64,000 bases of DNA, taken from contig NZ_JARVKV010000002.1 of NCBI RefSeq assembly GCF_029813835.1, forward strand, positions 164,574 through 228,573, given 5' to 3'. Under the pieces are notes generated by a model. That model was not told the origin of the DNA. It was given only the letters and a program-made list of their open reading frames with translations, and made no database searches. The first letter of the stretch is position 1. Every line of letters begins with the position of its first letter. This document shows, one piece after another, positions 59,236 through 64,000 of this stretch. Origin of the DNA: Streptomyces sp. DH37. Lineage in GTDB: Bacteria; Actinomycetota; Actinomycetes; Streptomycetales; Streptomycetaceae. The position numbers and the translations under genes were made by a program.

Positions 59236-60336
59236 CTACGGGACGTCCCCGCCCTCCCGGGCGGTCGCCAGCCCCGCCAGCAGCCCCGCCCCCGCGGTGA
59301 CCTGGTTGAAACTGAGCGCGTTGCTCACGCTCGCCAGCGCGGCCAGTGCCGTGAGCGCCGCGCCCGCCGCCAGCACCACCGGCGTCGGGCGCGGCGACCG
59401 GTACAGCGCGAGCAGCAGCCAGCCGAAGACGGCGCCCAGCAGCGCCACCCCGGGCAGCCCCTGCTCGGCCGCCAGCTGCAGCGGCGCCGAGTGCGGCTTC
59501 CCGTCCGGGACCGCCGCCCGCGCGGCGGCCCGGTCCGGCCCGCCGAACCGGTCGGGGCCCGCGCCGCGCACCGGCTGCTCCACGGCGAGGGCCAGCGCCT
59601 CCTCCCACAACGCGACCCGCTGTGCGGTGAGCGGCCCCTGGAGCGGTCTCTCCAGCTCCGGCGGCAGCGCGTCGCCCGCCACCGCCCAGACGGCGCCCGC
59701 CACGGCGGCCGCGGCCACCGCCAGCGCGGCCAGCGCCGGCAGCCGGCGGCGCACCCGTCCCGCCGCCAGGGAGCACAGCAGCACCCCGAGCGCCGCGGCG
59801 CACCCGGCGGGCGAGCCGGCCGCCAGCGCCACCGCCGCGACCACCAGGGCCAGCGCGTGCAGCAGCCGCCGCGTCCGCCCGTCCCCGGCGGCCCACGCGG
59901 CGCAGCAGGCCGCGCCCGCGGTGAGCGCCGCCAGCGCGGCGTCGGCGCCCGCCCGGCCGCCCGGCGCGGCGGCGGACGGATCCGGCGGCGGAACGCCGGG
60001 GAAACCGCTGGGGAAGCCGCCGGGGAAACCACCGGGAAGGGTGCCGGTGAGGACGCCGGGGAAACCGCCGGGGAAGAGGACGAAGGACGCCAGCCCGGCC
60101 AGCGCCGCGGCGGCGGGCGCGGCGGCCGGCAGCACGGAACCGCCGATCCGCCCGCAGGCGTATCCGGCGGCGACCGCCAGCACCGCCAGCAGCACCCCCT
60201 CCGGGCGGGCGTCCCGCCCCATCGCGCAGACCAGTGCCCAGCCCGCGCAACAGCCCAGAACCGCGGCGCCGGCGACATCCGGCACGCCGCTCCGCTCCGG
60301 TGCGACGGACAGTGGTCCGAGCGCCGGTGAAGCCAT
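59236..60336 (-). CDS. O-antigen ligase-like membrane protein
   Basis: A 366-residue polytopic membrane protein with about ten hydrophobic segments. The periplasmic-loop region RVALWEEALALAVEQPVRGA, followed by GPDRFGGPDRAAARAAVPDG and KPHSAPLQLAAEQGLPGVAL, matches the Wzy_C/O-antigen ligase pattern (W-x-A...G-x-G...H-S-x-x-L). A low-complexity loop near residues 85-115 (GGFPGGFPSGFPGV) is encoded by DNA repeats at about 59990-60078. It could ligate or polymerise a cell-surface glycan. It starts at ATG 60336, in a region divergent from the NUDIX gene. No glycan cluster surrounds it. Confidence 0.78.
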   Translation of the reverse strand: MASPALGPLSVAPERSGVPDVAGAAVLGCCAGWALVCAMGRDARPEGVLLAVLAVAAGYACGRIGGSVLPAAAPAAAALAGLASFVLFPGGFPGVLTGTLPGGFPGGFPSGFPGVPPPDPSAAAPGGRAGADAALAALTAGAACCAAWAAGDGRTRRLLHALALVVAAVALAAGSPAGCAAALGVLLCSLAAGRVRRRLPALAALAVAAAAVAGAVWAVAGDALPPELERPLQGPLTAQRVALWEEALALAVEQPVRGAGPDRFGGPDRAAARAAVPDGKPHSAPLQLAAEQGLPGVALLGAVFGWLLLALYRSPRPTPVVLAAGAALTALAALASVSNALSFNQVTAGAGLLAGLATAREGGDVP

Positions 60337-60514
60337 CGTCTGCGACCCCCCGAGACCGACGGCCGCCGCGCCGGGCCCGGAAGTCCTCCGGGCGCCCGCC
60401 GCGGGCCGTGACGTGGGGGACACCGTAGCCCCTGGGACCGACACGGGGAACCGGCCCGGGAACACCTCCCGGAGGGACGGCGGGCGGCCGGCGGCCGGCA
60501 CGTAGGCTCGTCGC

Positions 60515-60994
60515 ATGGCGACTCCCGACTTCATCCGCGAACTGCGCGCCGGCGTGGGGCGGCGGCTGCTCTTCCTGCCCGGCGTCAGCGCGGTCGTCTT
60601 CGACGACGAAGGACGCGTCCTCCTCGGCCGGCGGGCCGACACCGGCCACTGGTCGGTCATCGGCGGCATCCCCGAGCCCGGGGAGCAGCCCGCCGACGCC
60701 GCGGTCCGCGAGGTGTACGAGGAGACCGCCGTCCGGGTCGTCCCCGAGCGGTTGGTGCTGGTGCAGACGCTGGCCCCGGTCCGCTACCCCAACGGCGACG
60801 TCTGCCAGTTCGTGGACATGTCCTTCCGCTGCCGCGCGGTCGGCGGACGGGCACGGGTCAACGACGAGGAGTCGCTGGAGGTGGGCTGGTTCGCGCCGGA
60901 CGCCCTGCCGCCCCTGGAGGAGTTCGCGCTGACGCGCATCAAGCGGGCGGAGGACGACGGACCCACGTGGTTCCAGACCACCGCGGACGGCTGA
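60515..60994 (+). CDS. NUDIX hydrolase
   Basis: A 159-residue NUDIX hydrolase. The Nudix box GGIPEPGEQPADAAVREVYE followed by ETAVRV lies about residues 50-75, after LLFLPGVSAVVFDDEGRVLL. It hydrolyses a nucleoside diphosphate linked to another group; the C-terminal part resembles ADP-ribose-type members but that is uncertain. TAGGCT (60503-60508) lies six bases upstream of ATG 60515 with no Shine-Dalgarno, indicating leaderless transcription. Confidence 0.9.
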   Translation: MATPDFIRELRAGVGRRLLFLPGVSAVVFDDEGRVLLGRRADTGHWSVIGGIPEPGEQPADAAVREVYEETAVRVVPERLVLVQTLAPVRYPNGDVCQFVDMSFRCRAVGGRARVNDEESLEVGWFAPDALPPLEEFALTRIKRAEDDGPTWFQTTADG

Positions 60995-61049
60995 AGTGTG
61001 GGCGTGACACACATCGGTGGGGGAGCGGCCGCTGCCTAGGGTGCTGGCC

Positions 61050-61895
61050 ATGACCGCGCCGCGAACCCCGCGTACCGTCCCCCCGCCCGCCTCCGCCGCA
61101 GCCTCCGGCCCGGCGCCCGGCGTCCCCGCCGCGCCGCTGGACCTCGGCGGACGCACCGCCCTGGTCACCGGCGCCGCCGGAGGCATCGGCCGGGCCTGCG
61201 TCCTGCGGCTGGCCGCCGCCGGCGCCAAGGTGCGCGCCGTGGACCGGGACGCCGACGGCCTGCGGAGGCTGGCCGACCGGGCGGAGGGCCTGCCCGGCGC
61301 CCTGGAGCCGGTCCACCTCGACCTCACCGACCTCGACGCCGCCGAGCGGGCCGCCGCCGGCGCGGACGTGCTGGTCAACAACGCCGGGCTGCAACTGGTC
61401 CGCCCCGTCGAGGAGTTCCCGCCGGAGGTCTTCCACGCCGTGCTGACGGTGATGCTGGAGGCCCCCTTCCGCCTGGTGCGCGGCGCCCTGCCCCACATGT
61501 ACGGCCAGGGCTGGGGGCGGATCGTCAACATCTCCTCGGTTCACGGACTGCGCGCCTCCGCCTACAAGTCCGCCTACGTCAGCGCCAAGCACGGGCTGGA
61601 GGGCCTGTCCAAGGTGGTCGCCCTGGAGGGGGCCGCGCACGGCGTGACCTCCAACTGCGTCAACCCCGCCTATGTGCGCACCCCCCTGGTGGAGAGACAG
61701 ATCGCCGACCAGGCCGAGGCGCACGGCATCCCCGCCGACCGCGTGGTGGCCGAGATCATGCTCGCCGACACCGCCGTCAAACGGCTGATCGAGCCGGAGG
61801 AGGTCGCCGAGGCCGTCGCCTACCTGTGCGGTCCGCAGGCGTCCTTCGTCACCGGCGCCTCCCTGGTGATGGACGGCGGCTGGACGGCGCACTGA
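61050..61895 (+). CDS. SDR oxidoreductase, probable 3-hydroxybutyrate dehydrogenase
   Basis: A 281-residue short-chain dehydrogenase with an Ala/Pro-rich N-terminal extension of about 30 residues. It has RTALVTGAAGGIGRACVLRL, DVLVNNAGLQLVRPVEEFP, SSVHGLRASAYKSAYVSAKH (YxxxK) and NCVNPAYVRTPLVERQIADQ; the LQ-V-P-ValGlu segment and the PAYVRTPLVE block are typical of D-3-hydroxybutyrate dehydrogenases. TAGGGT (61037-61042) lies seven bases before ATG 61050, so it is probably leaderless. A GAF/PucR-type regulator follows 103 bp downstream. Confidence 0.87.
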   Translation: MTAPRTPRTVPPPASAAASGPAPGVPAAPLDLGGRTALVTGAAGGIGRACVLRLAAAGAKVRAVDRDADGLRRLADRAEGLPGALEPVHLDLTDLDAAERAAAGADVLVNNAGLQLVRPVEEFPPEVFHAVLTVMLEAPFRLVRGALPHMYGQGWGRIVNISSVHGLRASAYKSAYVSAKHGLEGLSKVVALEGAAHGVTSNCVNPAYVRTPLVERQIADQAEAHGIPADRVVAEIMLADTAVKRLIEPEEVAEAVAYLCGPQASFVTGASLVMDGGWTAH

Positions 61896-61998
61896 CCCGT
61901 GCGCCCGGCGCACGCCCGCGCATCCAAAGCGCATGCCAGCGCACACGCGACGCACCGACCCTGGCGCGCCCGTACGACCGGCAGGTATCCCTGTGCCC

Positions 61999-63978
61999 AT
62001 GCCCGAGCACCCCGCCGCCGAGCCCGCTCCCGGACCCTCGCCCGAGCTTGCTCCCGAACCCCCGCCCGAGCCCGCCGCCGAGGCCGCGCCCCTGGCGTTC
62101 CTGGAACTCCTCGCCCGCGGCGCGCCCGCCGAGGAGTACGAGCGGCCCGGACCGCGCGGCTCCGCCGCGGCGGACCGCGCCCGGCTCCTCGCCCTGCGGG
62201 TGCGCTCCGAGCTGGAGGGGCGCCGCAGGCGCGAGGCGGAGCTGACCGCCCTGTTCGAGACGGCGCACGACCTGGCCGGAATGCGGGACCTGGACGACGT
62301 GCTGCGCGCCATCGTCCAGCGCGCCCGCTCCCTGCTCGGCGCCGAGGTCGCCTACATGACCATCAACGACCCCGAGGCCGGCGACACCTCCATGCGCGTC
62401 ACCGAGGGATCGGTCTCCGCGCACTTCCAGCAGCTCCGCCTGGGCATGGGGGAGGGGCTGGGCGGGCTGGTCGCCCAGACCGCCCGCCCCTACGTCACCG
62501 ACGACTACATGCGCGACGAGCGCTTCCTGCACACCCGCAACATCGACTCCGGCGTCAGCGACGAGGGCCTGGTGGCGATCCTCGGGGTGCCGCTGGTGCT
62601 CGGCCGCGAGGTGATCGGCGTGCTCTTCGCCGCCGACCGCCGCCCCCGCGTCTTCGACCGCGAGCAGGTCGCCCTGCTGGCCTCCTTCGCCGCCCACGCC
62701 GCCGTCGCCATCGACACCGCCCGGCTGCTGGCCGAGACCCGCGAGGCGATGGCCGAGCTGGAGGCCGCCAACGCGATCATCCGCGACCGCAGCGCCGCCA
62801 TCGAACGCTCCTCGGAGGTCCACGACCGGCTCACCGAACTGGTCCTGCGCGGCGGAGGCGTCGGCGACGTGGCCGCCGCCGTCTCCGAGATCCTCGACGG
62901 CGGCGTGGAGTTCGTGGAGTTCCCCGAGGAGGAGCGGAGCGCTCCCGCCCGGGCCGTCGAGCGCTCCCGGCGCGACGGCCACGCGGTGCGCGACGAGGAC
63001 GCCTGGGTGGCGGCCGTCTCCGCGGGCGGCGAACTGCTGGGCGCGCTGGTGCTGCGCGGCCACCCCGAGCTCGACCCCACGGACCAGCGCACCCTCGAGC
63101 GCGCCGCCATGGTGACCTCCCTGCTGCTGCTCGCCCGCCGCTCGGCGGGCGAGGCCGAGCAGCGGGTGCGCGGCGAACTCCTGGACGACCTGCTGGACGC
63201 CGCCGACCGTGACCCCCGGCTGCTGCGCGAGCGCGCCGCCCGGCTCGGCGCCGACCTCGACGTCCCCCATGTCGTCCTCGCCGCGCGGCTGGACACCGGC
63301 GGCGGCACGGGGCAGCGGGAGACCACCGACCGGCAGCGGCTGTGGTCGGCCGCCTCCCACCTGGCGGCCACCCGGCACGGACTGGCGGCCTCCCGCGAGG
63401 GCGGCACCGTCCTGCTGCTGCCGCTGCGCGACGCGGAGGGCGCCGGGGAGTCCGGGGACCACGGGGATCCCGGGGGGACGGCCCGGCAGGTAGCCGCCCA
63501 GCTCGGCGCGGCCGTCCACGCCCCCGTCACCGTCGGCGCCTCCCCGCCGGTGCCCGCGCCCGCCGCCGACCCGGGAGCGGTGGCCGCCGCCTGCGACGAG
63601 GCCCGCCGCTGCCTGGACACCCTGCGGCTGCTGGGCCGCTTCGGCGAGGGCGCGGCGGCCGGGGACCTGGGCTTCCTCGGGCTGCTGCTGGCCGACGGCC
63701 GGGACGTCGACGGCTTCGTCCGCCGCACCCTCGGCCCGCTCCTGGACTACGACGGACGCCGCGGCACGGACCTGGTGGGCACCCTGGAGGCGTACTTCGC
63801 GTCCGGCGCCAGCCCGGCCCGCACCAAGGACGTGCTCCACGTCCACGTCAACACCGTGGCCCAGCGGCTGGAGCGGGTCGGACGGCTGCTGGGGAGCGAC
63901 TGGCAGGACCCGGAGCGGGCCCTGGAGGTGCAGCTCGCGCTGAGGCTGTACCGGATGTCCTCCGCCGTCGCCCGCTGA
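61999..63978 (+). CDS. GAF-domain PucR/CdaR-type transcriptional regulator
   Basis: A 659-residue regulator. A Pro/Glu/Ala-rich N-terminus (about 30 residues) precedes a helical ELTALFETAHDLAGMRDLDD and a GAF domain (about residues 85-240: RARSLLGAEVAYMTINDPEA, VAILGVPLVLGREVIGVLFA, ASFAAHAAVAIDTARLL). The C-terminal HTH_30 reads LVGTLEAYFASGASPARTKD then VLHVHVNTVAQRLERVGRLL, with LALRLYRM. ATG 61999 is chosen with weak GCAGG upstream; GTG 61993 and ATG 61933 are alternatives. It follows the 3-hydroxybutyrate dehydrogenase-like gene and may sense a short-chain hydroxy acid. Confidence 0.87.
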   Translation: MPEHPAAEPAPGPSPELAPEPPPEPAAEAAPLAFLELLARGAPAEEYERPGPRGSAAADRARLLALRVRSELEGRRRREAELTALFETAHDLAGMRDLDDVLRAIVQRARSLLGAEVAYMTINDPEAGDTSMRVTEGSVSAHFQQLRLGMGEGLGGLVAQTARPYVTDDYMRDERFLHTRNIDSGVSDEGLVAILGVPLVLGREVIGVLFAADRRPRVFDREQVALLASFAAHAAVAIDTARLLAETREAMAELEAANAIIRDRSAAIERSSEVHDRLTELVLRGGGVGDVAAAVSEILDGGVEFVEFPEEERSAPARAVERSRRDGHAVRDEDAWVAAVSAGGELLGALVLRGHPELDPTDQRTLERAAMVTSLLLLARRSAGEAEQRVRGELLDDLLDAADRDPRLLRERAARLGADLDVPHVVLAARLDTGGGTGQRETTDRQRLWSAASHLAATRHGLAASREGGTVLLLPLRDAEGAGESGDHGDPGGTARQVAAQLGAAVHAPVTVGASPPVPAPAADPGAVAAACDEARRCLDTLRLLGRFGEGAAAGDLGFLGLLLADGRDVDGFVRRTLGPLLDYDGRRGTDLVGTLEAYFASGASPARTKDVLHVHVNTVAQRLERVGRLLGSDWQDPERALEVQLALRLYRMSSAVAR

Positions 63979-64000
63979 CCGCCCGGCGGGACGGGCGGTC

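Noticed and set aside
56936..61531. 1531-codon open frame on the minus strand
   Set aside because: It runs antisense through TerD-like, racemase, NUDIX and SDR genes, is rich in Arg/Gly/Ala/Val and has no recognised domain; high-GC sequence keeps the antisense frame open. Only the in-frame portion 59236-60336 is a real gene.
1..64000. Search for CRISPR arrays, transposases, integrases, attachment sites, tRNA and rRNA genes
   Set aside because: Short tandem repeats were found, but none with the repeat-spacer pattern of CRISPR. No transposase or integrase motifs, terminal repeats or tRNA/rRNA sequence were recognised by eye; a dedicated tRNA scan was not possible.

Overview
The window looks like the chromosome of a streptomycete or close relative. 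GC content is very high with strong third-position GC bias, GTG starts are frequent, many genes seem to begin at or near their transcription start, and there are Streptomyces-type families (DUF6421, DUF6643, DUF5134, LVIVD-repeat protein, SARP, TerD-like protein, F420-dependent nitroreductase family). No rRNA, tRNA, insertion sequence, prophage, CRISPR array or recognisable biosynthetic cluster was seen. I read it as mainly core or conserved-accessory metabolism with a dense set of local regulators.

Layout. 1-2.7 kb: rhamnose catabolism (rhaI partial, rhaM, LacI regulator) with two LacI-type operators. 2.8-10.4 kb: flavin monooxygenase, YjbQ protein, a divergent HAD/lactonase pair with a CebR-like operator, a CbiX-like protein without its metal histidines, a BadF-type sugar kinase coupled to ung, and a BNR-repeat protein. 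10.5-15.4 kb: old yellow enzyme/ArsR pair around a 19-bp inverted repeat, exported DUF305 and LVIVD proteins, TetR. 15.5-20.6 kb: HAD, PAP2, M56 peptidase, DUF5134, a mirrored leaderless VOC/GNAT pair, GDPD. 20.9-24.2 kb: operon DUF6421-SDR-threonine aldolase. 24.2-29.6 kb: a decayed stretch, PlsC-type acyltransferase, DUF4395, thioredoxin, flavin reductase, etfBA. 29.6-35.3 kb: SDR-MerR pair with a MerR-type operator, a DUF6986 (aldolase/citrate-lyase-like) pseudogene, LacI/ROK kinase pair with operator, and a P-loop kinase-NUDIX fusion. 35.4-44.5 kb: M20 peptidase, geranylgeranyl reductase-like flavoprotein, nitroreductase/TetR pair, a small SARP, ROK regulator, a degenerate GHKL ATPase, DeoR regulator. 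44.7-49.6 kb: a multi-pass membrane protein with a lipase-like GHSQG motif facing a parallel beta-helix/AAA+ fusion. 50-55 kb: universal stress protein, phosphoketolase and a GAF regulator. 55.4-64 kb: MOSC protein, DUF6643, TerD-like protein, Asp/Glu racemase, O-antigen-ligase-like protein, NUDIX, 3-hydroxybutyrate dehydrogenase-like SDR and a GAF/PucR regulator.

The recurring theme is one regulator beside one enzyme with a visible palindrome between them (rhamnose, OYE, SDR/MerR, LacI/ROK, nitroreductase/TetR). No strong candidate for a wholly new system stands out. The least-explained units are the DUF6421-SDR-threonine aldolase operon, the beta-helix/AAA+ protein with its membrane neighbour, the kinase-NUDIX fusion, and two proteins that keep a known fold but lack key catalytic residues. 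All calls come from reading the sequence; no database search was run.
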